From assembly GCA_944386755.1 (NCBI GenBank), contig CALXCF010000011.1:1-51741 (forward strand): a stretch of DNA of 51,741 nucleotides. The letters run 5' to 3'. A program made the position numbers and the translations under genes. Below the pieces are notes generated by a model, which saw nothing but the letters and a program-made list of their open reading frames with translations, was not told the DNA's origin and made no database searches. Source of the DNA: an uncultured Clostridia bacterium. GTDB lineage: Bacteria; Bacillota; Clostridia; TANB77; CAG-508. Shown here piece after piece: positions 1-8,506 of this stretch (its first letter is position 1; each line of letters starts with the position of its first letter).

Positions 1-74
1 GGAAAAGAAGATAATAAATTGCAAAATGTTGGCTAAATAAAAAATAGTCATAACGGAATATTAGGACAATTATC

Positions 75-1230
75 GTGTTATTAATACTAGCAGCAGCATC
101 AATTGCAACACTAACAGGAGAGAATGGAATATTAACAAGAGCAAGTGATGCAAAAATAGAAACAGAAAAAGCAACAGAAGAAGAAATACTCAAATTAGCC
201 ATTATAAGTGCAAAAATTTCTAATGATGGAACTCAAGAACTAACTTCTAGCAAGTTACAAGAAGAGTTAGATAAGCAGAACCAGAATATTCAAGAAAAAG
301 TAACTGTAGTAGATGCTCGATATGGAATACTAGAAGTAATATTTGAAGATAGTCAAAGAGGATATAAAATATCAGAAAATGGAGAGATTTACGATTTATC
401 TTATATTCCTTATACTGATATTTATGTATATTTGTGTAGTGATGGAACATTATTATTTAGTAATAGTGAAAATGTTTCAGAAAAAAACATAGAAAAAAGT
501 TATGGAAATATAAAATTTCAAACTTTTGAAGAAATACAAATAGACGACATTTATACTGCACAAACACCTTGGATTAATGATAGAGAAAATATCACAAGTA
601 TTGAAATACTTAATAATGTAGTACCAGTAGGTAATTTGAATTGGTTTGCTGGCTGTTATAATGCATCTAATATTGATTTAACTAATTTAAATACTACATA
701 TATTGTTAGTATGAGAGATATGTTTGCTCGGATGTCGTAGTTTAACAGATATAGATTTAAGTACAGTAAATTCAACAAATGTATCATCAATGCATGGAAT
801 GTTCTATGATTGTGACACATTAATTACAATTGATTGTAGTTATTTAGATACTAGTAATGTGACAGATATGAGTAGTATGTTTAGTAGATGTGCTAACTTA
901 AAAACTTTAAATTTAAGTATGCTTAATACTAAAAATGTAGAAACAATGCGATCAATGTTTCTTGATAGTGATAAATTGGACGAGATAAACTTAAATAACA
1001 TTGATACGAGTAATGTTATTTCTATGTATGGAATGTTTTATAATTGTTCTTCACTTTTAACTTTAGATTTAAGAAATTTTAATACAAAAAAAGTATCAGA
1101 TATGTGTAATATGTTTAGACAATGTACTAACCTTGATAATATCTATGTTGGAGAGAATTGGATTGTAAATGAAGAAACTGATATTAGTAATATGTTTTAT
1201 AACTGTGGTGTTAATGAAGTAACAAAATAA
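75..1230 (+). CDS. BspA-like DUF285 repeat surface protein, +1 shift at CGGA, leader lost
   Basis: This is a surface protein of the BspA/DUF285 leucine-rich repeat type. The N-terminus is a hydrophobic segment ending in SIATLTGENG, typical of clostridial prepilin-like surface proteins, followed by an unknown region (about residues 25-190). From about residue 190 there are six or more repeats with the pattern MxxMFxxCxxLxxIDL and NTxNV. The frame breaks at 729, where zero-frame CGG would lead to a stop within three codons. Skipping the C gives M-F-A-G-C-R and keeps the repeat register MF-x-x-C seen in every other unit. The merged product would be 384 residues. The usual charged leader and ITLIALVVT segment are absent, with stop codons upstream, so the GTG at 75 (AGGA eight bases upstream) is only a possible start. 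It may be a silent cassette or a pseudogene. Bases 1-36 look like an open tail ending in TAA, too short to identify. Confidence 0.65.
729..732 (+). other. CGGA +1 frameshift site in BspA-like gene
   Basis: Zero-frame CGG, codon 219 counted from GTG 75, followed by A. Reading resumes in +1 with GGA (Gly). The internal repeats of the protein fix the shift to this codon. Confidence 0.75.
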
Positions 1231-1372
1231 AATATTAATAAAATAAAAATTTTTAACAAAAATTGAAAATTATTACTATTTAATAATATAATAATATTTT
1301 GCATGACAGAATTGATTTTATTGTAGTCATTTAAAGAATTATATTGCTAAAATTCAAAAAAAGTTATAAAAA

Positions 1373-1406
1373 ACGATCATACAAAATTATGTATGGTTGT
1401 TTTTTT
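1373..1406 (+). terminator. Rho-independent terminator
   Basis: Ten-base-pair stem (1373-1382 with 1391-1400, including G-U pairs), 8-nt loop and a T-run to 1406. It follows the BspA-like gene; 1231-1372 is AT-rich and holds nothing else I can recognise. Confidence 0.75.
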
Positions 1407-1436
1407 ATTCTATATATGCTTTATATGCAACCATAT

Positions 1437-2096
1437 TTATCGTGTTATTAATACTAGCAGCAGTATCAATAGCAATATTAACAGGATAAAATGGGAAGAT
1501 ATCGATAGTACTAAATGTAATAAGTTTAAGAGGCATTAATGTATCAACAATGTTTAGTAAAGCACAAACATTAAGTAAAACAAATATAGATGCACATATG
1601 TTAAAATATACAGAATGAGGAGCAGTAGCATATTTAACACAAAGTCAATATAGAAGAAATGGAACAGAAGTAAGTGTAAACCAATGTAGTAGTTATATAA
1701 CTGGAGCAGGAAGGGGAATATGAGCAAAAACTGATAATCCAATATATAATTCGACTTATAATAGTAGTACAATAACAGACGACCAAAGATATGATGGAAA
1801 CATAGGAAAATTATCAAGTACAACAGGAAATGTATATGGAATATATGATATGTCAGGAGAAGCATATGAATATGTAATGGGAGTATATGGAACAAATGAT
1901 TTTCCAACAATAGGAAGTTCAGGATTTACAGAAATTCCAGATAGTAAATACTACGACTTATACACAACTACAAGTGCCAACAATATACGTGGTGCTTTCT
2001 TTTACGATACTTTTAGTGCGGGAGTTTTCTTCTTCGGTAGGGTCTATGGGAGGTGGCTACAGCGACTTCAGTTTCCGTGTATGTCTTCCAGTATAG
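1437..2096 (+). pseudogene. Degenerate pilin-like protein with FGE/sulfatase-like C-terminus
   Basis: A second leaderless copy starts at the same internal point as the gene at 75 (TATCGTGTTATTAATACTAG in both). It encodes IVLLILAAVSIAILTG, then TAA where the family has a Glu or Asp codon. Downstream the same frame reads TE-stop-GAVAYL (TGA where relatives have Trp), a second TGA near 1720, then NVYGIYDMSGEAYEYVMG, which resembles the formylglycine-generating-enzyme motif G-x-YDM-x-GNxWEW. The end needs a +1 shift near 2039 to reach GGGYSDFSFRVCLPV and a TAG at 2094, the usual C-terminal signature of these domains. Three in-frame stops and one shift make it a pseudogene or silent cassette. The shift here is at or near AGG, not CGG. 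Confidence 0.7.
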
Positions 2097-2135
2097 TAAT
2101 GTGATATCTGTTATCTGATAAATACCAAAAAAAAA

Positions 2136-2164
2136 TTGACATAACATAAAATACGATATATAAT
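2136..2164 (+). promoter_or_regulatory. Sigma-A type promoter
   Basis: TTGACA (2136-2141), 17-nt spacer, TATAAT (2159-2164), about 100 nt upstream of the small gene at 2262. The leader can form a stem of CCTAGTTTA (2168-2176) with TAAACTAGG (2240-2248) next to the ribosome binding site. Confidence 0.7.
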
Positions 2165-2261
2165 ATTCCTAGTTTAAATCTTTTTGTTTTATTAAAAAAT
2201 TCTATTTTATTTCTTTTAACAATATCCAAAATACAAAAATAAACTAGGAAGGTGATGCATA

Positions 2262-2669
2262 TTGAGTTTAGATTTAATAAATGATATAGTAAATAAAGTA
2301 AAAGAAAGTGACTTTGTAAATAACTTTATGGAAGAACTTTCAAACCACTTAGCAAATGTTAAAGAAAAAGGAGAAAACCAAATGAGCAATGAGAATAATA
2401 ATTTGAATGAATTAAATGAAGTTAGGAAAGAAAATGAATTATACCAAGTTGTGGACTTTAGTTCCAAAGGAGTTTATTTGCAAAATATGAGCACAAATAA
2501 AGTGTTTGAAGAAACTAATATACCACAAAACTTAAAGAATAAAATAGGAAATGATTATATTTTAAGATATAAAAACGGTGAGTATATTTTTGAAGAAAAA
2601 TTAACAGATGATTTTATGAATGGTTTAATAGATATACAAGAATATCAAAAAAGAAATTCGACCAAGTAA
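2262..2669 (+). CDS. Hypothetical protein, 135 aa
   Basis: I do not recognise the family. The protein is hydrophilic, with an acidic, probably helical N-terminal half (residues 1-60, rich in Glu, Asn and Lys) and a C-terminal half with beta-like pattern (YQVVDFSSKGVYLQNM and YILRYKNGEYIFEEKL). No signal peptide or membrane segment is visible. The TTG start is preceded by AGGAAGGTGATG. It has its own strong promoter at 2136 and is probably monocistronic, ending before a hairpin at 2709. Its base composition matches the neighbours. The C-terminal half could be a small beta-barrel, but no function can be assigned. Confidence 0.6.
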   Translation: MSLDLINDIVNKVKESDFVNNFMEELSNHLANVKEKGENQMSNENNNLNELNEVRKENELYQVVDFSSKGVYLQNMSTNKVFEETNIPQNLKNKIGNDYILRYKNGEYIFEEKLTDDFMNGLIDIQEYQKRNSTK

Positions 2670-2708
2670 AATTAGCTTGCAAAAAATAAAATATTATGCT
2701 AGAATTAC

Positions 2709-2740
2709 AGCCAGTAGAATATAAATATATTTTACTGGCT
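2709..2740 (+). terminator. Stem-loop between the 135-aa gene and dapF
   Basis: Perfect arms AGCCAGTA and TACTGGCT around an AT-rich loop that can extend the stem. There is no good T-run, so it may be a weak terminator or an mRNA processing structure. Confidence 0.4.
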
Positions 2741-2766
2741 ATTAATACCTAAAGAAGGTGAAAATT

Positions 2767-3603
2767 ATGATAAAATTTACAAAAATGCAAGGGCTAGGGA
2801 ATGATTATGTCTATATGGATGCAATCCATCAAAAAATAGAAAATGAATCATCTCTAGCTCAATTTGTTAGTAATAGGCACTTTGGAATAGGTTCAGACGG
2901 ATTAATTTTAATATGTAAAAGTGATATTGCTGACTTCAAAATGAGAATGTTTAATTCAGATGGAAGCGAGGCAGAAATGTGTGGAAATGGCATACGTTGT
3001 GTTGGAAAATTTGTATATGACAAAGGCCTTACAGATAAAACAACAGTAACTATAGAAACACTTGCAGGAATTAAAACATTAGAACTAAATACAAAAGATG
3101 GAAAGGTAGAAACAGTAAAGGTTGATATGGGAGAACCTATATTAAATCCAAAAGAAATACCAGTTATTTCAGATGAAGAACCAGTTAAAAATTTAATGCT
3201 AGAAGCTGAAGAAAGAAAATTCAAATTTACTTGTGTATCTATGGGAAATCCTCATGCAATAACAGAAGTGGAAGATACAGATAAATTTGATGTAGAAAAA
3301 TATGGTAAAGTGTTGGAAGTTGATAAGGCTTTTCCAAATAAAACAAATGTGGAGTTTATACAAATAGTTGATAAAAATCATGTTAAAATGAGAGTTTGGG
3401 AAAGAGGAGCAGGAGAAACTCTTGCATGTGGTACAGGAGCATGCGCCACAGCTGTTGCTTGTTATCTTAATGGAAAAACTGATAAAAATGTAGAAGTTGA
3501 ATTACTAGGTGGAAAATTATATATAGAATGGAATGAGGAAAATAATCATATATATATGACAGGACCAGCTGTTACAGTTTTTGAAGGTATGTTAGAGATA
3601 TAA
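2767..3603 (+). CDS. dapF: Diaminopimelate epimerase
   Basis: Cytoplasmic PLP-independent racemase converting LL- to meso-diaminopimelate for lysine and peptidoglycan synthesis. The protein is 278 residues, the usual length, with two DapF halves. Both catalytic cysteines are present: in MCGNGIRC (about residue 73) and in [11 protein letters not shown] (about residue 218). The N-terminus [12 protein letters not shown] is the family start. ATG 2767 is preferred to the in-frame GTG at 2758 because GAAGGTG then sits at proper spacing. The dapL aminotransferase lies downstream at 3992, separated by a gene on the other strand, so the two steps of the DapL pathway are close but not in one operon. 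Confidence 0.97.
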   Translation: MIKFTKMQGLGNDYVYMDAIHQKIENESSLAQFVSNRHFGIGSDGLILICKSDIADFKMRMFNSDGSEAEMCGNGIRCVGKFVYDKGLTDKTTVTIETLAGIKTLELNTKDGKVETVKVDMGEPILNPKEIPVISDEEPVKNLMLEAEERKFKFTCVSMGNPHAITEVEDTDKFDVEKYGKVLEVDKAFPNKTNVEFIQIVDKNHVKMRVWERGAGETLACGTGACATAVACYLNGKTDKNVEVELLGGKLYIEWNEENNHIYMTGPAVTVFEGMLEI

Positions 3604-3620
3604 TTTATAAAATAAAAAAA

Positions 3621-3639
3621 GAGAGCCTCAAGTGAGGCT
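3621..3639 (-). terminator. Terminator of the 3638 minus-strand gene
   Basis: Stem AGCCTCA/TGAGGCT (3624-3630 with 3633-3639). The minus-strand transcript continues into a T-run (A-run 3614-3620 on the plus strand). It overlaps the stop codon of that gene. Confidence 0.75.
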
Positions 3640-3901
3640 ACTCGTTTGAAGGTTTCAGATGTTTTAACAATTCTGCTTTTTCTTCATCAGAAAGTGAAAC
3701 AAGAAGAGAAAATGTTAAATCATCTAAGTATTCACTGGAAATTAGATGCCGAAAATCGGTCTTCCATGTTAAGTCAAGTTCGCAATAGGCACGAAGAGTA
3801 CTGAATAATTCTTCGTTTTCCAGTGCTTCTATGACTGAATTAGTAACAATGAAGTTTGTCTTTTCCAAAAGTTGTTGCTCAATAAATTTTACTTTATTCA
3901 T
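3638..3901 (-). CDS. Hypothetical small protein, 87 aa, contains an in-frame CGG
   Basis: The family is unknown. The start is ATG 3901, behind GGAGG at 5-nt spacing. The protein is soluble and mostly helical by pattern, with an acidic C-terminus (SDEEKAELLKHLKP). Codons such as CGT, GCC and TGC and a higher GC content than the neighbours suggest recent transfer. Codon CGG at 3749-3751 lies in frame (D-F-R-H). Unlike the five frameshift genes, skipping its C here would give F-G-I-stop and cut the protein to about half, while triplet reading gives a coherent C-terminus ending inside a terminator. Either CGG is sometimes read as a triplet, or this immigrant gene is poorly expressed. Confidence 0.55.
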   Translation of the reverse strand: MNKVKFIEQQLLEKTNFIVTNSVIEALENEELFSTLRAYCELDLTWKTDFRHLISSEYLDDLTFSLLVSLSDEEKAELLKHLKPSNE

Positions 3902-3991
3902 ATATACCTCCAATATGAATCTACACAGTAGGTTACATAAATATTATAACAAAATTTTACATAAAAATCAAATTTGAAAGGAGAAATAATA

Positions 3992-5227
3992 ATGAGTTAT
4001 ATTAATGAAAATTTTTTAAATATGCAAGATAGCTACTTGTTTTCAACAATAGCAAAAAAAGTAGCAAAATACACAGAAGAAAATCCAGACAAAAAAATCA
4101 TAAAATTAGGAATAGGAGATGTTACAAAGCCAATAGTACCAGCATGTATAGAGGCAATGCATAAAGCGGTAGATGAAATTGGAACAAAAGAAGGATTTAA
4201 AGGATATGGGCCAGAACAAGGATATGAATTTTTAAGAAACGCAATAGTTCAAAATGATTATAAAGCAAGAGGAATAGATATTAAAGCAGATGAAATATTT
4301 GTATCAGATGGTGCAAAATGTGATTGTGGAAATATAGTAGATATATTTGCTGAAGATAATAAAGTTGCAATTACAGACCCAGTATATCCAGTATATTTAG
4401 ACACAAATGTAATGTCAGGAAGAAGTGGGAAATATAACAAAGAAAAAGACATGTATGAAAATATTGTATATTTACCAGTAACAGCTGAAAATAATTTCAA
4501 ACCAGAATTACCAAAAGAAAAGGTAGATATGATATATCTATGTTTCCCAAATAATCCAACTGGAACAGTATTAACAAAAGAAGATTTAAAAGTTTGGGTA
4601 GACTATGCTAAAGAAAATAATAGTATTATTCTATATGATGCAGCATATGAAGCATTTATAACAGAAGAAGATATACCACATAGTATCTATGAAGTAGAAG
4701 GAGCAAAAGATGTTGCAATAGAATTTAAGAGCTTTTCAAAAACAGCAGGATTTACAGGAGTTAGATGTGCATATGTAGTAATTCCACATACAGTAAAAGG
4801 ATACACAAAGGCTGGAGAAGAAATTGAATTAAATAAATTATGGAATAGAAGAACTTGCACAAAATTTAATGGGGTATCATATGTGGTACAAAGAGCTGCA
4901 GAAGCTACATATTCAGAAGAAGGTAAGAAGCAAATTAGAGCTAATATTGAAAGCTATTTAGAAAATGCAAAGATAATAAAAAATGGATTAGAGGATGCAG
5001 GATTTACAACATATGGAGGTGTTAATTCACCATATATTTGGTTACAAGTACCTCAAGGCATGACTTCATGGGAGTTCTTTGATAAATTACTAGAAGAAGT
5101 AAATGTTGTTGGAACACCAGGAAGTGGATTTGGACCACATGGTGAAGGATATTTTAGATTAACTGCTTTTGGTACTAAAGAAAATTCAATAGAAGCAATT
5201 GAAAGAATAAAGAATTGGAGGGATTAG
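3992..5227 (+). CDS. dapL: LL-diaminopimelate aminotransferase
   Basis: PLP-dependent fold-type I aminotransferase converting tetrahydrodipicolinate directly to LL-diaminopimelate, bypassing the acylated intermediates. It has 411 residues, the DapL length. The N-terminus [20 protein letters not shown] is characteristic. The PLP lysine is in [13 protein letters not shown] (about residue 250), the substrate-loop motif PNNPTGT is at about 188, and a late [14 protein letters not shown] motif is present. ATG 3992 follows AAAGGAG. The last codons and stop (AGGGATTAG) are part of a dispersed palindromic repeat, so the R-D C-terminus probably comes from repeat insertion. Confidence 0.96.
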   Translation: MSYINENFLNMQDSYLFSTIAKKVAKYTEENPDKKIIKLGIGDVTKPIVPACIEAMHKAVDEIGTKEGFKGYGPEQGYEFLRNAIVQNDYKARGIDIKADEIFVSDGAKCDCGNIVDIFAEDNKVAITDPVYPVYLDTNVMSGRSGKYNKEKDMYENIVYLPVTAENNFKPELPKEKVDMIYLCFPNNPTGTVLTKEDLKVWVDYAKENNSIILYDAAYEAFITEEDIPHSIYEVEGAKDVAIEFKSFSKTAGFTGVRCAYVVIPHTVKGYTKAGEEIELNKLWNRRTCTKFNGVSYVVQRAAEATYSEEGKKQIRANIESYLENAKIIKNGLEDAGFTTYGGVNSPYIWLQVPQGMTSWEFFDKLLEEVNVVGTPGSGFGPHGEGYFRLTAFGTKENSIEAIERIKNWRD

Positions 5228-5268
5228 GGGACGTTCTTTCAATCCCAGTGAGATGGATTTAGGGACAC
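5219..5268 (+). repeat. GGGAC-family palindromic repeat, copy 1
   Basis: Contains AGGGATTAGGGGACGTTC, then AATCCC, then a second GGGACAC. It overlaps the dapL stop codon. Related copies lie at 7988, 20369, 22999, 24506, 33499 and 39410. Confidence 0.6.
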
Positions 5269-5285
5269 TCTTAAGATAACAAATT

Positions 5286-5320
5286 AAAAGATTTCGTAGT
5301 AAATTACGAAGTCTTTTATA
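5286..5320 (+). terminator. Rho-independent terminator after dapL
   Basis: Thirteen-base-pair stem (5286-5298 with 5305-5317, one G-U), 6-nt loop, and a TTTT within the 3' arm. Confidence 0.75.
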
Positions 5321-5476
5321 ATTGAAAAAAAATAAGCAATATTAAAAACAAATTTTCGCTAAAACGGTTGACTTTTTCTAATGTAAAATATATAATACGT
5401 GAGAGCAATAATAATATTTTAAATAAGTAAATTTATAAATGTTAAATAAAAATTAGTGGAAGGAATGATAATAGTA

Positions 5477-6043
5477 ATGAAAGAAAATATAAAACAACAA
5501 TATTTAGATTTATTAAAAACAGTAAAGAGAGAAGGAATAGACGACTTAATAAATTTTTTAGAAAAATCGGATTTTTTCAAAGCGCCAGCAAGTACAAGAT
5601 TTCATGGAAGTTTTGAAAGTGGATTAGCAGAGCATAGTTTAAAGGTGTATGAAATTTTAAAACATAAGGTAGAACATTGTGTAGAGCCAATAAATATACC
5701 AGAAGAATCAATTATAATAATAGGATTATTACATGATATATGCAAAACAAATTTTTATAAAGTAGATTACAGAAATGCAAAAAATGCTTTAGGAGTATGG
5801 GAAAAAGTGCCGTATTATACAATAGATGACACAATTCCATATGGACATGGAGAAAAATCAGTTATGATGATTACAGAATATATGAAATTAACACCAGAAG
5901 AAAAATATTCAATTAGATGGCATATGGGATATACAGAACCAAAAGAAATATATAACACAATTGGTGCAGCATATAAAAAATATCCAATAGCATTATTAAC
6001 ACATGAAGCAGATTTAGAGGCAACATATTTTTATGATATATAA
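5477..6043 (+). CDS. HD-domain hydrolase
   Basis: A small cytoplasmic HD-superfamily metal-dependent phosphohydrolase of unknown substrate, 188 residues from ATG 5477. Metal ligands are visible in order: H in AEHSLKV (about residue 54), HD in LLHDICK (about 86), H in YGHGEKS (about 124) and H in RWHMGY (about 147). Similar proteins occur in clostridial genomes and their phages. The start is uncertain: GGAAGGA lies directly before ATG 5465 (too close) and 12 nt before ATG 5477. It precedes ruvA by 39 nt and may be cotranscribed. Confidence 0.75.
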   Translation: MKENIKQQYLDLLKTVKREGIDDLINFLEKSDFFKAPASTRFHGSFESGLAEHSLKVYEILKHKVEHCVEPINIPEESIIIIGLLHDICKTNFYKVDYRNAKNALGVWEKVPYYTIDDTIPYGHGEKSVMMITEYMKLTPEEKYSIRWHMGYTEPKEIYNTIGAAYKKYPIALLTHEADLEATYFYDI

Positions 6044-6082
6044 TGAATAATTTTAGTGTGACAAAAGAAAGGAATGTATAAG

Positions 6083-6736
6083 ATGTTAGCATATATAAAA
6101 GGAACTTTAGAAATGAAAATGACTGGATATGTAGTAATTGATGTAGGAGGATTAGGTTACAAAGTATTTATGTCAGAAGCAGGAATGGATAAATTGGGGA
6201 ATATTGGAGATACTGTTAAAGTACATACATATTATAGAGTTAGAGAAGATGATATTAGTATTTTTGGTTTTAATACATTAGAAGAATTAAAAATGTTTGA
6301 GTTATTAATTGGTGTAAGCGGAGTTGGTGCAAAAACAGCATTAACAATGCTTGCAGTTTGTGAGCCTTCTGATTTTGCACTTGCAGTAATTTCAGAAGAT
6401 ATAAAAACATTAACAACAATTCCAGGTATTGGACCAAAATCAGCTAAAAGAATAATTCTTGAATTGAAAGATAAGATTAAACAAGAACAACAAATAGAAG
6501 AATTAACAAATGCTACTCAAGGTAAAGGTGCAAGAAAATTATCTGAAACAGATATTAAAGTAAAACAAGCAATAGACAATGACAATAGAGTATCAGAAGC
6601 AATTGCAGCACTTCAAGTATTGGGTTATAATAAGAGATTGATAGAAAAAGCATTTGAAAAAATAGAAAATAAAAAAGAATTATCAACAGAAGATTTAATC
6701 AAAAAAGGATTATTGTTATTGGGTAAAGAGTTATAG
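6083..6736 (+). CDS. ruvA: Holliday junction branch migration protein RuvA
   Basis: DNA-binding subunit that tetramerises on Holliday junctions and loads the RuvB motor. Domain order: OB fold (residues 1-62), two helix-hairpin-helix motifs (GVSGVGAKTALTML at about 73-86 and IPGIGPKSAKRIILELKDK at about 107-125), and a C-terminal RuvB-binding three-helix domain from about 155 (VSEAIAALQVLGYNK). The length of 217 residues is slightly above typical. ATG 6083 is preferred over ATG 6074, which abuts the Shine-Dalgarno site. The next gene, 20 nt away, is rarA rather than the usual ruvB. Confidence 0.95.
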   Translation: MLAYIKGTLEMKMTGYVVIDVGGLGYKVFMSEAGMDKLGNIGDTVKVHTYYRVREDDISIFGFNTLEELKMFELLIGVSGVGAKTALTMLAVCEPSDFALAVISEDIKTLTTIPGIGPKSAKRIILELKDKIKQEQQIEELTNATQGKGARKLSETDIKVKQAIDNDNRVSEAIAALQVLGYNKRLIEKAFEKIENKKELSTEDLIKKGLLLLGKEL

Positions 6737-6756
6737 TAAAAAGGAAGTAGATATTT

Positions 6757-7986
6757 ATGAATTCAAATGAGCCATTAGCATTTAGAATTAGACCAAGAAC
6801 ATTAGATGAATATGTAGGACAAGAACATGTTTTGGGTAAAGACAAAATATTATATAGAACAATAAAGGCAGATAGATTATCAAGTATCATTTTATTTGGA
6901 CCTCCTGGATGTGGAAAAACATCACTTGCAAGAGTAATAAGTGAAACAACAAAATATAAATTCTATAAAATAAATGCAGTAACATCTGGAGTTGCGGATA
7001 TAAAAAGAGTAATAGAAGAAACTAAAAATTTTATGTTAAATCCAACAGGCAAAAGTATTTTATTTATAGATGAAATTCATAGATTTAATAAATTACAACA
7101 AGATGCGTTACTTCCATATGTAGAAAATGGAACAATAATTTTAATTGGAGCAACAACTGAAAATCCATATTTTGAGGTAAATAAGGCTTTAATTTCAAGA
7201 TCAATGGTTATAAAATTAAATCCATTAACAGAAGAAAACATCTTTCAAATATTAAAAAATGCAATAGAAAGAAAAGATGGTTTAGGAGATTATAATATAA
7301 AAATAGAAGATGAAACATTAAAAAAATTGGCAATAATTAGTGGTGGAGATGTCAGAACAGCATTAAATGGTTTAGAAGTAGCAGTATTGACAACAAATAT
7401 GGACAGTGATGGATATATACATATAACTGATGAAGTTATAAAAAATAGTGTTCAATCAAAAAAAGCAATATTTGATAAAAACGGAGAAGAACATTATGAT
7501 AATATAAGTGCATTTATTAAATCCATGAGAGGTTCAGACCCGGATGCAGCAATATTTTATTTAGCAAGAGCAATAAATGGTGGAGAAGACCCAATGTTTT
7601 TAGCAAGAAGAATAGTTATTTGTGCATCAGAAGATGTGGGAATGGCAAATCCAAATGCATTAGTTGTAGCAAATGCAGCAATGCAAGCAGTGCATATGAT
7701 TGGGATGCCAGAAGCAAGAATATTACTTGCAGAAGCAGCTGTATATGTCGCAACATCAAAAAAATCAAATGCATCATATATGGCAATAAATAAAGCTTTA
7801 GAAGATGTACAAACAAAAGATACTGGGGAAGTGCCAATGCATATAAGAAATGCACCAATAGAAAAAATGAAAGAATTAGGGTATCATGAAGGATATTTGT
7901 ATCCTCATAACTTTCCGGGTCATTACGTAGAACAACAATATTTGCCTGATAAAATGCTAGGAACAAAATACTATGAGGAAGATTAA
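6757..7986 (+). CDS. rarA: Replication-associated recombination protein A (MgsA/RarA)
   Basis: AAA+ ATPase related to RuvB and clamp-loader subunits, acting at stalled replication forks. It has 409 residues. Walker A GPPGCGKTS lies near residue 50, Walker B LFIDEIHR near 105, sensor motif GATTENPYFEV near 132, and an arginine finger region ISRSMV near 148. The C-terminal half carries the MgsA tetramerisation domain (RGSDPDAAIFYLARAING and later NFPGHYVEQQYLP). It sits directly behind ruvA, suggesting a recombination-repair operon. Confidence 0.94.
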   Translation: MNSNEPLAFRIRPRTLDEYVGQEHVLGKDKILYRTIKADRLSSIILFGPPGCGKTSLARVISETTKYKFYKINAVTSGVADIKRVIEETKNFMLNPTGKSILFIDEIHRFNKLQQDALLPYVENGTIILIGATTENPYFEVNKALISRSMVIKLNPLTEENIFQILKNAIERKDGLGDYNIKIEDETLKKLAIISGGDVRTALNGLEVAVLTTNMDSDGYIHITDEVIKNSVQSKKAIFDKNGEEHYDNISAFIKSMRGSDPDAAIFYLARAINGGEDPMFLARRIVICASEDVGMANPNALVVANAAMQAVHMIGMPEARILLAEAAVYVATSKKSNASYMAINKALEDVQTKDTGEVPMHIRNAPIEKMKELGYHEGYLYPHNFPGHYVEQQYLPDKMLGTKYYEED

Positions 7987-7987
7987 T

Positions 7988-8042
7988 GTCCAATTGGGGA
8001 CGTTTCTGTTTGGACATTTTTGACCATTCTGGGACACATCTT
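7988..8042 (+). repeat. GGGAC-family repeat, copy 2
   Basis: Starts two bases after the rarA stop. Contains TGTCCAATTGGGGACG, TTTGGACA and CTGGGACAC; a diverged member of the 3'-end repeat family. Confidence 0.45.
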
Positions 8043-8084
8043 TATAATTAAATTTTTTATTGAATAGAATAAAATAAATTGGAT

Positions 8085-8108
8085 AACCTACTTAGTAAGT
8101 GGGTTTTT
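8085..8108 (+). terminator. Terminator-like hairpin directly upstream of the TSUP start codon
   Basis: Stem AACCTACTT/AAGTGGGTT (8085-8093 with 8097-8105), 3-nt loop and T-run, ending three bases before ATG 8112. It may terminate rarA transcripts or attenuate the exporter gene, which lacks an ordinary Shine-Dalgarno site. Confidence 0.5.
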
Positions 8109-8111
8109 ATT

Positions 8112-8493
8112 ATGGAGAAAAGAAAAATAAAATTTTCTATAAAAGACATTTTAAAGCAAAGTATAATTGGATTTTTAGCAGGTGTAATTAGCGGATTATT
8201 TTCAACAGGTGGTGGAATGATTTTAGTTCCAGCATTTATTTATCTTTTAAAATTAGATAACACAAAAGCAAGAGGAACATCAGTATTTTGTATTTTGCCA
8301 ATGGTGGTCACAAGTGGAATCTTTTATTATAAAGAAAATTATATAGAATGGAAAATAGCTATTCTTTGTGCAATTGGTGGAGCAATAGGTGGATATATAC
8401 GGAGCAAAATTGCTAAAAAAATTACCAGAAAGAGTTTTGAAAATTGCTTTCACGATATTTTTAGTTTATGCGTCATATAAAATGATAATATAA
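8112..8493 (+). CDS. TauE/SafE (TSUP) family half-transporter, +1 shift at CGGA
   Basis: Membrane anion-exporter half-protein of the TSUP family. Residues 15-45 hold the family loop GVISGLFSTGGGMILVP, followed by LDNTKARGTS and further hydrophobic helices. The zero frame hits CGG at 8400 and then encodes an unrelated tail ending at 8480. Skipping the C gives GGYIGAKLLKKLPERVLKI followed by a hydrophobic helix and a TAA at 8491-8493, the normal end of such half-proteins (126 residues). The second half-transporter starts 13 nt later. I infer that the full product is made by reading CGGA as one glycine codon. Confidence 0.75.
8400..8403 (+). other. CGGA +1 frameshift site in TSUP gene
   Basis: Zero-frame CGG (codon 97) followed by A; +1 reading gives GGA (Gly) in Y-I-G-A-K. 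Confidence 0.75.
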
Positions 8494-8506
8494 AGTAGGT
8501 TTTTTT

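Noticed and set aside
54..56. CGG upstream of the first BspA-like cassette
   Set aside because: It is preceded by an in-frame TAA and a +1 shift there does not lead into the cassette frame.
247..450. Long open frames opposite real genes (for example minus 247-450, 1554-1910, 29297-29587)
   Set aside because: They consist of Leu/Phe/Ile-rich translations of the antisense strand of AT-rich genes, with no ribosome binding sites; shadows.
1615..1735. UGA read as tryptophan (TE-UGA-GAVAYL)
   Set aside because: The two TGA lie in a gene with a further TAA and a frameshift, while the polytopic membrane gene (18763-18765), spoIIGA and the +1 frame of sigE end at TGA, and TGG is used for Trp throughout.
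2033..2045. A sixth CGG shift site in the pilin-like pseudogene
   Set aside because: The CGG at 2035 is out of frame. The best repair skips the A of AGG at 2039, and AGG is an ordinary Arg codon elsewhere in the window, so this looks like decay.
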